Shown here: piece by piece, positions 1-8,060 of the stretch
How positions within the stretch are numbered: position 1 is the first letter of the stretch
How the letters are laid out: the number at the start of each line of letters is the position of its first letter
From: JABDGR01 sp964561455
Lineage (GTDB): Bacteria; Verrucomicrobiota; Verrucomicrobiia; Opitutales; JABDGR01
Assembly: GCA_964561455.1 (NCBI GenBank)
Contig: CAZLPS010000022.1
Location: 1-54,290 of the forward strand
Reading direction: 5' to 3'
DNA length: 54,290 nucleotides
Position numbers and translations under genes: made by a program
Notes under the pieces: generated by a model
What the model saw: only the letters and a program-made list of their open reading frames with translations
The model's database searches: none
What the model was told of the DNA's origin: nothing

Positions 1-52
1 CCGCAACGCAAGAGTTAGTGGTGCCAAGGTCTATGCCGATGATTCTGCTCAT
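1..52 (-). CDS. dnaK: DnaK (Hsp70) chaperone, N-terminal 17 residues, partial
   Basis: Read on the minus strand from an ATG at 52-50, the sequence encodes MSRIIGIDLGTTNSCVA and then leaves the window. This is the universally conserved first beta-strand and phosphate-1 loop (GIDLGTTNS) of the Hsp70 ATPase domain. DnaK is the cytosolic ATP-dependent chaperone that works with DnaJ and GrpE. The gene continues beyond position 1. No clear heat-shock promoter or CIRCE operator is visible in the 300 bases upstream; only an isolated half-site-like GAGTGCCAA is present at 170-178. The identification rests on only 17 residues, but they are highly diagnostic. Confidence 0.9.
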   Translation of the reverse strand, partial: MSRIIGIDLGTTNSCVA

Positions 53-501
53 TTGACTTCAAGGGTAGCACTGAGTGTGCCCTTGGGATTGTTGCATTCG
101 TAAGTTATTACAAAGCAGAAGGTAAGGATTTTTTTGAATGCGTTTTGGCGACGTTTTCAGGGAGCCAAGGAGTGCCAACCTGCGCCATCGTGGCACACAT
201 GGGTGGCACAATGGGAAGATTTAGTCTCGGGCAAAGGCGCAATGGCGCAAAGGTTTTTGACCACGGATGGCACGGATGGGGGTGGAGAAGGATGAAGGCT
301 GAGGGATGAAGGATGAATCGAAACGCCAACCATCGAACAACGAACGATTAATGCTTAAAGTTAAATGTATAACTTCTAAATTCGGCCGCCTGATTCCTGG
401 CTATGGACATTTTGATGGCCGAGATTTCTCGCGCAGAGGCGCGGGGGCGCAGAGCGTTTTTGTCCTCGCGCGACGGGGTGCCCGGCCCCATGTATATGCC
501 G
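53..501. other. dnaK upstream region, repeat-filled, no gene seen
   Basis: There is no convincing reading frame here. The stretch holds dispersed words: GCAAAGGCGCAATGGCGCAAAGG (split at about 233-253), a solo copy of the CACGGAT repeat at 254-277, and a GGATGAAGGCTGAGGGATG word at about 290-308. From about 420 it begins to match the upstream region of the intact HNH gene (about 1980-2078). The dnaK promoter must lie here, but no confident -35/-10 pair was found. Confidence 0.5.
254..277 (+). repeat. Solo copy of the CACGGAT terminal-repeat word
   Basis: TTTTTGACCACGGATGGCAC and the following bases match the outer part of the terminal inverted repeats that bound the GxxExxY cassettes at 16891-17369 and 22608-23088. 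No GxxExxY coding remnant is visible beside it. Confidence 0.6.
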
Positions 502-614
502 ATGAATCTCTACGTGGGCATTACTGATCCGGATTGGTTTCGGTTTCTCCGCGGCCGTCAGGCCGACGAAATGAATTTCTGGCGTCCGCGGAATACGAAT
601 GACTTTCGGGCATA

Positions 615-650
615 GTTTTTACCACGGATGGCACGGATAACACCGATGGA
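615..650 (+). repeat. Solo CACGGAT repeat inside the HNH pseudogene
   Basis: TTTTTACCACGGATGGCACG followed by GATAACACCGATGGA matches the left terminal repeat of the GxxExxY cassettes. It sits exactly at the break point of the HNH pseudogene. Confidence 0.75.
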
Positions 651-659
651 GTTCCGGGG

Positions 660-747
660 AAAACTGTAGGGGCGTTGCTCGCCGACGCCCCCCTCCGAAA
701 TATTGAACAAGACACGGGGCGTCGGCCAGCAACGCCCCTACAGTTTT
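660..747. repeat. Long inverted repeat (REP/MITE-like hairpin)
   Basis: Two 32-base arms at 660-691 and 716-747 are reverse complements with a single mismatch, separated by a 24-base loop. The arm core is GTAGGGGCGTTGCT...GACGCCCC. There is no coding capacity. The element lies inside the HNH pseudogene next to a CACGGAT repeat and probably took part in its disruption. Confidence 0.85.
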
Positions 748-865
748 CGCGCCGCCATTCCGGGTCGAGGTCATGGAAAGCCATGGCCGGCGCTGCGCCA
801 TTTCGGGCGAGCGCACCCTGCCGGTGCTGGAGGCCGCCCACACTGGAGCGCCGGAAGCAGCCCAA

Positions 866-1264
866 CTAAAGCGAGCACTTTGTAATTTTGCCGTCGGCGG
901 AGACTCGAAATGCCGAGGACGGAGGATATTTGGCAATGGCTTTGAGCAGGGCCCGCTCGGCCTTGATAAACGCCTGTGCCATTTCCACGCCTCTCAAGTT
1001 CTTTCTCGGGGCCAGGATGAAGGTCCAAGTCCCTGAAGCGTTCAAAGCCGCTTTCTCCAGGGGGTTGTAGCGAAGGTTGTCATCCGCCGTCAGGATGATC
1101 CATCCCTTGGCGCCCACGCTTTTGATCCAGATGGTATCGGGAGTATTCTGGGGGAAAACGTCGTCATGGGCCTTGATGGCCCAGCCGTGGGCGGCCAACG
1201 CCCCAGGGACTTGTTTACCGCCGAGACTCCGGTCAACGAAGAAGACGTGCGGATCAGGCGGCAA
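866..1264 (-). CDS. PIN-like toxin (DUF5615/VapC45-type)
   Basis: A 132-residue protein resembling the small PIN-like proteins that pair with DUF433 proteins in type II toxin-antitoxin loci. An early acidic motif (FFVDRSLGG, residues 8-16) and a later ILTADDN (about residues 57-63) fit the positions of metal-binding aspartates in PIN-like folds. Members are presumed RNases; the actual target cannot be read from the sequence. The start ATG at 1264 overlaps the end of the DUF433 gene by 11 bases, which indicates translational coupling, with the antitoxin first. The pair lies between a decayed and an intact HNH nuclease copy. Confidence 0.75.
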   Translation of the reverse strand: MPPDPHVFFVDRSLGGKQVPGALAAHGWAIKAHDDVFPQNTPDTIWIKSVGAKGWIILTADDNLRYNPLEKAALNASGTWTFILAPRKNLRGVEMAQAFIKAERALLKAIAKYPPSSAFRVSADGKITKCSL

Positions 1265-1949
1265 TGGACGGGGTGTTTATTTCGGCCCGGATGGCTTCCT
1301 CAATAAATTTCGCATCACAGCCGTAATCCTCCGCCAGCTCTGCGGCGTTCTCGCCGGCATTAAACCGGCTGGCAATCATGGCCGTGGCGATGCCCTTGCC
1401 GTAAAGACAGGGTCGGCCAAAATTGAGATTGGGATCAACCACGATATATTTGGGGCTGTCCACCCGGAAATCCCGGGTTAAGGGGAAGAACCGTTGCGCG
1501 AGGCCGTCTTTCCCGTATTCCACGCGCTTGAGAAACGCCTGTAAAACATCCTGCATGGCCTGCTGCCCGCCTTGGGAAATACTGATCAGCCGACCCAGTT
1601 CCTCGAGGAACAGATTGGTACCATCTGTTTGCAGGAGCAACCCATCCGTCGCCAGGGGATAGGGTTTGCCGGTCTTTTTCTTCAGGTAATCAATGGCTTT
1701 CCCAATTTTTTGAAATCGAATTTGGTGCTTCGAGCGTAAAACTTGAATCGTGTAACCCTCCAAGAGTTCCAGGAAATTCAGGTAACCTTCCAGATGCTCC
1801 ACTCGTCGCTGTGGCCGAAACCAATATTGCAAGGTCGAGCAGGGCACCCGCAGTAAGCGGGCAGCCTCGGCTCTCGAATAAGCAGGTTTGGTGCGGATGT
1901 CGGTCACAGTCGGAATTATGGGTTTCGGGTCCGCCAATGCCAAGTGCAA
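1254..1949 (-). CDS. DUF433 antitoxin with MerR-like helix-turn-helix
   Basis: A 231-residue protein. Residues about 22-50 (YSRAEAARLLRVPCSTLQYW) look like a MerR-type winged helix, probably for autoregulation. The C-terminal part, about 150-225, contains the DUF433 pattern: PNLNFGRPCLYGKGIATAMI, then a helix beginning AAELAEDYG, then FIEEAIRAE. DUF433 proteins are antitoxins of PIN-like/DUF5615 toxins. The gene precedes and overlaps the toxin gene on the same strand, as expected for a type II operon. The start at 1949 is the first ATG; no strong ribosome-binding site was seen. At 231 residues it is longer than minimal DUF433 antitoxins (about 75 residues) because of the added DNA-binding half. 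Confidence 0.8.
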   Translation of the reverse strand: MHLALADPKPIIPTVTDIRTKPAYSRAEAARLLRVPCSTLQYWFRPQRRVEHLEGYLNFLELLEGYTIQVLRSKHQIRFQKIGKAIDYLKKKTGKPYPLATDGLLLQTDGTNLFLEELGRLISISQGGQQAMQDVLQAFLKRVEYGKDGLAQRFFPLTRDFRVDSPKYIVVDPNLNFGRPCLYGKGIATAMIASRFNAGENAAELAEDYGCDAKFIEEAIRAEINTPSIAA

Positions 1950-2078
1950 ATGCGGGAACTCACTTGGGGAATGATTGGCTGAGGTTTCTCGCGCAGAGGC
2001 GTGGGGGCGCAGAGGTCCTTTTTTGTCCTCGCGCGACGGGGTGCCCGGCCGTATTTAAATGGACACTTCGTGTTGCCG

Positions 2079-3005
2079 ATGAATCTCTACGTGGGCATAA
2101 CTGATCCGGACTGGTTTCGTTTCTTGCGCGGCCGCCACGCCGACGAGATGAATTTCTGGCGTCCGCGGAATACGAATGAATTTGGGGCCATTGACCGGGG
2201 CGAATTGTTTTTGTTCAAGTCCCGCTACCCGGAGAATCGCATTGTCGGCGGGGCGTTTTTGTTGCGGCATACCACGATGCGCCTGGAAATGGCCTGGGAT
2301 TTCTTTGGCGAAGCCAATGGGGTGGAATCGCTCGACGCTTTTCGGAAGAAAATCAGCTCGATTCGGCGGGATCAGGAGCGCAACCCGGAAATCGGCTGCA
2401 CGCTTTTGACCCAGCCATTTTACCTGACGGAGGAGGATTATTTTCGTGGTCCGTCGGATTGGGCGAAAAATATTGTGGTGGGCAAACGCTACGACGCCCG
2501 GGTGGGGGAGGGTGCCCGAATGTACGAACAGGCCAAAATGGCCATGGCCGGAAAGCTGCTGCCCGAGGACTCCCATGCCCGGCTCGCGGCGGAAACCACC
2601 CCGCGATTCGGGGCGGAGATGACGATTCTGCCGAGACTGGGTCAGGGCGGGTTCCGCGTCGAGGTCATGGAAAGCTATGGCCGGCGGTGCGCCATTTCTG
2701 GCGAGCGCACCCTGCCGGTGCTGGAGGCCGCCCACATTAGGCCCTATTCCGACGACGGCCCCCATTTGATCAGCAACGGCCTTTATCTCCGGTCGGACCT
2801 CCATACCCTCTTTGATCGGCACTATCTGACCGTGACCAAGGATCTGCGGGTAGAAGTAAGTCCGCGGATTCGGCAGGAATTCTCCAATGGAAAAGATTAT
2901 TACGCCTTACATGGCCAGGAATTGAAGGCCGTCCCCAAGGCGGCAGAGAATCGGCCTGCTCCGGAATTTCTCGAATGGCATAATAATTTGTTTCTTGGAG
3001 AGTGA
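2079..3005 (+). CDS. HNH endonuclease
   Basis: A 308-residue protein from ATG 2079, the start supported by the same MNLYVGITD N-terminus in the decayed copy at 502; the frame is open further upstream to 2001. The N-terminal half is the uncharacterised domain found in this HNH family (LYVGITDPDWFRFL, then NFWRP). The C-terminal half holds the HNH core: SYGRRCAISG, LEAAHIRPY (first His), NGLYLRSDLHTLFD (Asn and second His). Such proteins are predicted DNA nucleases, often in defence or mobile contexts. No methyltransferase or specificity subunit is next to it. It sits directly downstream of the DUF433/PIN-like pair, on the opposite strand. Confidence 0.85.
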   Translation: MNLYVGITDPDWFRFLRGRHADEMNFWRPRNTNEFGAIDRGELFLFKSRYPENRIVGGAFLLRHTTMRLEMAWDFFGEANGVESLDAFRKKISSIRRDQERNPEIGCTLLTQPFYLTEEDYFRGPSDWAKNIVVGKRYDARVGEGARMYEQAKMAMAGKLLPEDSHARLAAETTPRFGAEMTILPRLGQGGFRVEVMESYGRRCAISGERTLPVLEAAHIRPYSDDGPHLISNGLYLRSDLHTLFDRHYLTVTKDLRVEVSPRIRQEFSNGKDYYALHGQELKAVPKAAENRPAPEFLEWHNNLFLGE

Positions 3006-3093
3006 CCGATGAGATTTAGGTTTGGCGAAACTTCAGGATGCAGGAACCAATCCCGACTATTCCACAAATTGAAACCTGACCTTCGGGGCGGAT

Positions 3094-3427
3094 CTAATTG
3101 ATTTGCCGAAAGTCTATTCCAATAATGGCGATTCCGCGGATATCGTTCCGTTGAGCCATTAATTCATTGGCTCGTGCTCTAAGCTTGTCAATAAGCTGGT
3201 CGAAATTGACAGGCGTGCCTGATTCATCAATCCAATGACGTCTGTGGGGATCAATAATACCGAGCAAATAGATGCCATACTTACTGTTATGAGCCCTCAA
3301 GTACTGCCCCACCAATTGGTTTTCTAAGCGTTCCATAAGCTTGGTATACGACCAACGCTCGGCCCATTTAACTTCAATGGAAATAGGAGAGGTTTTAGGG
3401 TTTTCAATCCGGATAACTCCATTCCCC
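3094..3427 (-). pseudogene. C-terminal fragment of a PD-(D/E)XK-like nuclease domain protein
   Basis: The reading frame is open from about 3427 down to the stop at 3094, with no ATG before 3336. Upstream of that ATG it still encodes family-like sequence: GNGVIRIEN, then ISIEVKWAERWSYTKLMERL, then NQLVGQYLRAHN and YGIYLLGII. The E-x-K of IEVKW followed by the LxNQL...YL helix is the layout of C-terminal PD-(D/E)XK-like domains seen in large NTPase and defence proteins. An in-frame TAA lies just upstream, where a GGAGACAGGAGTCAGGAG word begins, so the gene was cut off at a repeat. The parent protein cannot be named. Confidence 0.55.
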
Positions 3428-3561
3428 AGTCTCCCGTCTCCTTACTCCTGACTCCTGTCTCCTGTCTACTTCCCCCTGACTATTTCACCGTAAAAAACGC
3501 AAAGGGCGCAGAAATGGCTCGCGCCTTGGCGCAAGTTTCCCTTATCGGTTTCTCATCCACC

Positions 3562-6246
3562 ATGCCCATTTCGTTATCGCCGGCGGGGGTATTGCTATTG
3601 GATGAGGCAGGGTTGGCGACCCTGGAACCCCGGGGCGCGGAGGGTTTGCGGATTGCGGCGAAGGGGGGCTCGGGGCAGTTGCTGGCGCATTTGGCCACGG
3701 CGGCGTTGGACACCCCGTTTCCGCCGGCGGGCACATTTTGGCAAAACTTTGCCCGGCTCTATTTCACCCAACTGTGCCATCGTCCTGAGGCCGGCCATTT
3801 GGCAGTGAATGATTCGCCAGCGGAATCGGAATTGGCAGTTTTGGCCGAATCGGCGCCGCCCATGACGGGTGCGGAATACCTGACGGTGGAGGTGTTGCAA
3901 AAACTTTGGCGGGAAATGGATGCCTGGGTATTGGCGGACATCGGGGCCGATGGCGGGGGTCTCGCGGCGTGGCTGCAATCCCGCCAGCCGGTGTGGAACT
4001 TGGTGGGCCGCGTGACCTTTCACCTCGCGGAAAACAAACGGAATGCCGATCATCCGTTTGCCTTTCTGGCCACTTACACGCACCGGGTGTCGGACCAGGC
4101 CAAACCGCAATACCAGCCGTTGGGCCGCGCGCTCCAGGAGTATGCTGGTGCCCGCAACCGTGCGGCGCTGCTTTCGCTCTTGGAACCGGTGCAACGGGCG
4201 GCCCAAAAAAGCGCGTTAGTGCGAGAATTGGTGGACTCGCAGAAGGTTTTTCATCCCCAGGCGTGGTCTGCGCGGGAAGCGCATCAATTTTTGCGGGAAA
4301 TTCCGATGTTTGAGGAATGCGGGTTGTTGGTGCGCCTGCCCAATTGGTGGCGGGGCGGGAAGGGGCCCCGTCCGAGCGTTTCCATAACCGTTGGTGCGGG
4401 CAAACCTACTGGGATCGGGATGGCGGCGATCATGGATTTTAAGGCGGCATTGACCCTCGACGGCGAAATGGTCACGACCGCGGAATGGGAGCAATTGCTG
4501 AAGGGCGAGGATGGTTTGGTGAGGTTGCGGGACCGCTGGGTGGAGGTGGACCGGGAGAAAATTAAAGCGGTGTTGGAGCATTGGCGCACGTTAGACCAAG
4601 GTCGGCGCCATGAAGGCATTTCCATCGCCGAGGGGCTGCGGATGCTGGCGGGGGCACCGACGGGAGAAAAGGCTGGGGAGGATGACGCGGTGCGCGCATG
4701 GTCGCAGGTGCATGCCGGTGATTGGCTGGAAGAAACGCTGAATAAATTGCGCTCACCGGATGCCGGTGGGGAAGCGCCGCCCCCCGGCTTGCAGGCGGAA
4801 TTGCGGCCTTATCAGCGCGCGGGAGTTTTCTGGTTGCGCTTTCTGACGGGGTTGGGGTTGGGCGCCTGCCTGGCGGATGACATGGGTCTGGGCAAAACGG
4901 TGCAAGTGCTGGGCGCCTTGCTGCATTGGCGGGCCGAGCAGCCGACTGCGCCCCCGGCCCTGGTGGTGCTCCCGGCGACGTTGTTGGGCAATTGGTCGGT
5001 GGAGGCGGCGCGTTTTGCTCCTTCGCTCCGCATTTTTACGGCGCATCCTTCTGTGACTGATGCGGCGACGCTGGCCTCCGCTGCGGCCAATCCGGCGGCG
5101 GCTTTGGCCGGCGTGGATGTTATTTTCACCACATACGGGATGGTCTATCGGCTGGATTGGATTCGTCAGCGAGACTGGAGCTGGGTGATTCTCGATGAAG
5201 CGCAGGCGATCAAGAATCACGGCACCCGGCAGGCGAAAGCCATTAAACAATTGCGCGCGGGCGCACGCGCGGCCCTGACAGGCACGCCCATCGAGAATTC
5301 GCTGGGAGACCTCTGGTCGCTTTTTGATTTTCTTAATCCCGGTCTCCTGGGTGGCCCAACCGAGTTTACCCGGCAGACCAAAAAGCTGGGCTCCGGCGGC
5401 GACACTTCCTTCGCGCCGCTGCGCCGCCTCATTCGCCCGTACATCCTGCGTCGGCTTAAAACGGACAAATCCGTCATTGCGGATTTGCCGGACAAAACGG
5501 AGGTGACGGCACTGTGCAGTCTTACTCCGCGCCAAGCCGCGATGTATGAACAGACCGTGCGCGAATTAAGTGAGCAACTGGAACGGGTGGAGGGCATGGA
5601 GCGCCGCGGGCTGGTCCTCGCCTTTCTCATGCGCTTCAAGCAATTGTGCAATCACCCGGCCCACCTCGCCGGCACGGGAGACTTCGACCCGGCCGCCAGC
5701 GGCAAATTCCAACGTTTGCGCGAGCTGACCACGGAGATTGCCGCCCGCGGGGAAAAAGCCCTTATCTTTACCCAATTTCGCGAAATGACCGGGCCCTTGC
5801 GCCACTACCTAACCGGAATTTTTGGTCGGCCGGGCCTGTTGCTGCATGGCGGCACGCCGGTCAAGGAGCGCCGTTTGCTGGTGGATCAATTTCAGCGGCC
5901 CGAGGGCCCGCCGTTTTTTGTCCTCAGCCTCAAGGCTGGTGGCGTCGGTTTGAATCTCACGGAGGCGTCACATGTGATCCATTTCGACCGTTGGTGGAAC
6001 CCCGCCGTGGAAAACCAGGCGACGGACAGGGCGTTCCGCATTGGCCAGCGCCGAAACGTCCTGGTACACAAGTTTGTCTGCCGCGGCACAATTGAGGAAA
6101 AAATTGACCTGATGCTCCAGCAGAAGCAGGCTTTGGCCACGGAATTGCTTTCCGCGGGCGGCGAATCCGCCCTCACTGAAATGAAAAATGATGAACTGCT
6201 GCGCTTCGTCGCGCTTGACCTCCGTGCCGCCGTGCAAAATGACTGA
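3562..6246 (+). CDS. SNF2-family DEAD/DEAH-box helicase
   Basis: An 894-residue Swi2/Snf2-type ATPase. The first 400 or so residues match the bacterial SNF2-associated region. The helicase core follows: LRPYQRAGVFWL, Walker A in ADDMGLGKTVQVL, the DEAQ box (ILDEAQAIKNHG), and the C-terminal RecA lobe with SLKAGGVGLNLT and the arginine-finger region DRAFRIGQ. Such enzymes are DNA translocases that remodel nucleoprotein or RNA polymerase complexes. An ATG at 3514 gives 16 extra residues, but those bases belong to a CGCAAAGGGCGCAG repeat word, so ATG 3562 is preferred. It is followed 56 bases later by a SWIM zinc-finger gene, its usual partner. Confidence 0.9.
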   Translation: MPISLSPAGVLLLDEAGLATLEPRGAEGLRIAAKGGSGQLLAHLATAALDTPFPPAGTFWQNFARLYFTQLCHRPEAGHLAVNDSPAESELAVLAESAPPMTGAEYLTVEVLQKLWREMDAWVLADIGADGGGLAAWLQSRQPVWNLVGRVTFHLAENKRNADHPFAFLATYTHRVSDQAKPQYQPLGRALQEYAGARNRAALLSLLEPVQRAAQKSALVRELVDSQKVFHPQAWSAREAHQFLREIPMFEECGLLVRLPNWWRGGKGPRPSVSITVGAGKPTGIGMAAIMDFKAALTLDGEMVTTAEWEQLLKGEDGLVRLRDRWVEVDREKIKAVLEHWRTLDQGRRHEGISIAEGLRMLAGAPTGEKAGEDDAVRAWSQVHAGDWLEETLNKLRSPDAGGEAPPPGLQAELRPYQRAGVFWLRFLTGLGLGACLADDMGLGKTVQVLGALLHWRAEQPTAPPALVVLPATLLGNWSVEAARFAPSLRIFTAHPSVTDAATLASAAANPAAALAGVDVIFTTYGMVYRLDWIRQRDWSWVILDEAQAIKNHGTRQAKAIKQLRAGARAALTGTPIENSLGDLWSLFDFLNPGLLGGPTEFTRQTKKLGSGGDTSFAPLRRLIRPYILRRLKTDKSVIADLPDKTEVTALCSLTPRQAAMYEQTVRELSEQLERVEGMERRGLVLAFLMRFKQLCNHPAHLAGTGDFDPAASGKFQRLRELTTEIAARGEKALIFTQFREMTGPLRHYLTGIFGRPGLLLHGGTPVKERRLLVDQFQRPEGPPFFVLSLKAGGVGLNLTEASHVIHFDRWWNPAVENQATDRAFRIGQRRNVLVHKFVCRGTIEEKIDLMLQQKQALATELLSAGGESALTEMKNDELLRFVALDLRAAVQND

Positions 6247-6302
6247 CCGCGCGCGCGGTTGCCCGCTTTACTCTTCACCCTTCACTCTTCAATCCTCCCC
6301 CC

Positions 6303-7253
6303 ATGTCAAGAGATTGGTATTATCCGCCTTACATCAGCGTCCATGAGCGCCGGGCCAAGGCCGCCACGGTGGCGTCGCAATTGGCCAAGCGCGGCCGCGC
6401 CCTCAGCCCGGTCGTAATCACCGGGACCGGGCGGAAAATGGCCCATAGTTTTTGGGGCCAGGCTTGGTGCCGTCACCTTGAATCGTTCAGCGACTTTGCC
6501 AACCGCCTGCCGCGCGGCCGGTCCTACGCCCGCCATGGAGCAGTCATTGATCTGCAAATTGCGCGCGGCAAAATCACCGCCCAAATCATGGGCTCGCAGC
6601 TTTATCAGGCGACCCTCAAGGTTCAGCCCCTCGCGCCTGCCCGCTGGCAAGCCATCAAGCAATCCTGCGCGGGCCAAATCGACACGCTGGTTGAACTGGT
6701 GCAGGGACGGCTGGCGGATTCCGTCATGCGTGTCATCACCGACCGCGACCAGGGCCTCTTTCCCACGCCCAAGGAGATTTCGCTCGATTGCTCGTGTCCG
6801 GATTGGGCGGGGCTCTGCAAGCACCTGGCGGCGGTCCTTTACGGCGTCGGTTCCCGGCTGGACACGCAGCCGGAGCTGCTCTTTCTCCTGCGCGGCGTGG
6901 ATCACCTCGATCTGCTCGAACAGGCTGCAAGCGCCGGTGCGCTGGCCACGACTGGCAAATCAGGGACGGGGCTGGCCGATGCGGAACTGGCCGATGTCTT
7001 CGGCATTGATATCGCTCCGGCTACACCGGTGCCCACTTCCGCGCCAAAACCTCCGTCGTTGAAGCCGGTTAAGGTAACGCCAACCCCGAAACCCAAGGCA
7101 CCCAAGCCGCGAAAGACTTTTGTGGTAGTGCAAAAAAAAGACATCCAGAAATTCATTACAGGGAAGCTAAATATGAACGCCTTTTCGCCGCCTAAAGCCC
7201 GCCCGCCCACTAAAAGAACCCATCGCGCCGCGAAGAAAAAGAATCCCAAGTGA
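6303..7253 (+). CDS. SWIM zinc-finger protein
   Basis: A 316-residue protein. The SWIM motif is CSCPDWAGLCKHLAAVLY (CxC...CxH, about residues 162-179), a zinc-binding fold thought to mediate DNA or protein contacts. The N-terminus (YYPPYISVHERRAKA) is typical of the family that is co-transcribed with SNF2 helicases. The C-terminal third is a low-complexity Pro/Lys/Ala tail (repeated KP and TP) ending in a basic stretch, suggesting a flexible nucleic-acid-binding tail. The gene lies 56 bases downstream of the SNF2 helicase on the same strand, so the two probably act together. The biological process is not established. Confidence 0.88.
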   Translation: MSRDWYYPPYISVHERRAKAATVASQLAKRGRALSPVVITGTGRKMAHSFWGQAWCRHLESFSDFANRLPRGRSYARHGAVIDLQIARGKITAQIMGSQLYQATLKVQPLAPARWQAIKQSCAGQIDTLVELVQGRLADSVMRVITDRDQGLFPTPKEISLDCSCPDWAGLCKHLAAVLYGVGSRLDTQPELLFLLRGVDHLDLLEQAASAGALATTGKSGTGLADAELADVFGIDIAPATPVPTSAPKPPSLKPVKVTPTPKPKAPKPRKTFVVVQKKDIQKFITGKLNMNAFSPPKARPPTKRTHRAAKKKNPK

Positions 7254-7377
7254 ATATGAATGTTGAGTCGAACGTCGAACGTTTGATGCTTAAGTTCAGT
7301 TTTCCAACTCGCAGCTTCCAGCTTCCAACTTCCGGCTTCTGAATGGCTCGCGCGGAGGCATGGCGGGGGGGTACCGT

Positions 7378-7896
7378 CTAACTTGAAATGCCAGGCCCGT
7401 TGGTGCTCTTTAGTTGGCGTTTAATTCCTTCCAACACCTGCCGGTCTTCCTGGTCCCTGGCCCGGTGCGAGCGTTTCAACTTCAGCATCAGGTCAATATT
7501 GGCAAAGGGAACCGGCACGCCATCCACGTCTTTCCACTCAATGTCTTTTTCCGCTTCGTCGTAGTCCACGCCGCAGGCGGCGGTCATGATATCCACCGTA
7601 ATTTCGTCATGCACCCGCACCACGACTACGGAGGCCATGTCTTCGTCAGGACCCAGTTCCTTGATGGCTTGGTCGGGCAGGACTTCCAGGGCCTTGCGAA
7701 TGAGCAACTGGTTGGACTTTTCGCGGGCGATCAACAAATCCAGATCGTCGGTGGCCCGCACATAGCCAAGCTTGCCGACAGCAAACCCCCCGACCACAAC
7801 ATACTTGGCCCCCAAACGATTCAGTTCGCGGGCAAGTGCGGCGAGGTCGCGGTCAGTGGGCGGGCGGCATGGTAGCGGCGGTTCTTCAGGGTCCAT
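7378..7896 (-). CDS. Nucleotidyltransferase (AbiEii/MNT-like)
   Basis: A 172-residue protein with the minimal nucleotidyltransferase signature: KYVVVGGFAV (about residues 31-40) followed by RATDDLDLLI (about 47-56), the GG and DxD elements that bind NTP and metal. The later TVDIM carries the third acidic position. Such proteins are toxin or antitoxin halves of AbiE/MNT-type systems and transfer nucleotides to tRNA or protein targets; the substrate here is unknown. Its start lies inside a small gene (7821-8060) on the same strand in another frame, a 76-base overlap typical of a coupled pair. Confidence 0.75.
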   Translation of the reverse strand: MDPEEPPLPCRPPTDRDLAALARELNRLGAKYVVVGGFAVGKLGYVRATDDLDLLIAREKSNQLLIRKALEVLPDQAIKELGPDEDMASVVVVRVHDEITVDIMTAACGVDYDEAEKDIEWKDVDGVPVPFANIDLMLKLKRSHRARDQEDRQVLEGIKRQLKSTNGPGISS

Positions 7897-8060
7897 TGGG
7901 CGGCCTCTTCATGAGAGCGAAAAAGAAAAACTCCGCGGGGTTGCGAGTAACTGCCGGCAGCGAGTTTGGACATAGTGCGTTGCAGGCGCACAAACCGATC
8001 CCAGGGAGTGCCCTTGGGCTGGCCGAGGACTCGCATGCTTACGGGAGATTCCACTTTCAT
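7821..8060 (-). CDS. Small partner protein of the nucleotidyltransferase (putative antitoxin)
   Basis: A 79-residue ORF beginning at ATG 8060 and overlapping the nucleotidyltransferase start by 76 bases. Its middle (RTMSKLAAGSYSQPRGVFLF and RSHEEAAQWT) resembles the short proteins encoded just upstream of AbiEii-like nucleotidyltransferases (PKGV/RF, then an HEEA/W motif). The C-terminal 25 residues lie wholly in the overlap and look unconstrained. The function as cognate partner is inferred from position. A T-rich stretch immediately upstream (8061-8075) may hold the promoter. Confidence 0.55.
   Translation of the reverse strand: MKVESPVSMRVLGQPKGTPWDRFVRLQRTMSKLAAGSYSQPRGVFLFRSHEEAAQWTLKNRRYHAARPLTATSPHLPAN

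Larger units (their letters stand above)
502..845 (+). pseudogene. Decayed second copy of the HNH endonuclease gene
   Basis: From ATG 502 the sequence encodes MNLYVGITDPDWFRFLRGR and runs to about 613, nearly identical to the first 33 or so codons of the intact HNH nuclease at 2079-3005. About 140 bases of repeat DNA follow (614-752). The gene then resumes at about 753-845 with the segment around the HNH cysteine (YGRR-like, RCAISGERTLPVLEAAH), matching the intact copy from about 2646 to 2738. The middle of the protein, about 175 residues, is missing and the end dissolves after EAAH. Upstream similarity extends back to about 420, so the promoter region was duplicated as well. It is non-functional as read. 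Confidence 0.85.

Noticed and set aside
150..200. CIRCE-like operator upstream of dnaK
   Set aside because: Only one half-site-like GAGTGCCAA (170-178) is present; the expected inverted partner nine bases away is absent.
108..329. Minus-strand ORF of 73 codons before dnaK
   Set aside because: Its sequence (HPHPCHPWSK, FAPLRLCP) is the translation of CACGGAT and GCAAAGGCGC repeat words, and it would overlap the dnaK promoter.
2055..2822. 255-codon minus-strand ORF opposite the HNH nuclease
   Set aside because: Antisense shadow; the HNH motifs are on the plus strand and are duplicated at 502.
4753..5535. Long minus-strand ORF of 260 codons opposite the helicase
   Set aside because: It is the antisense of a well conserved SNF2 core and is Arg/Gln-rich, typical of a shadow frame in GC-rich DNA.
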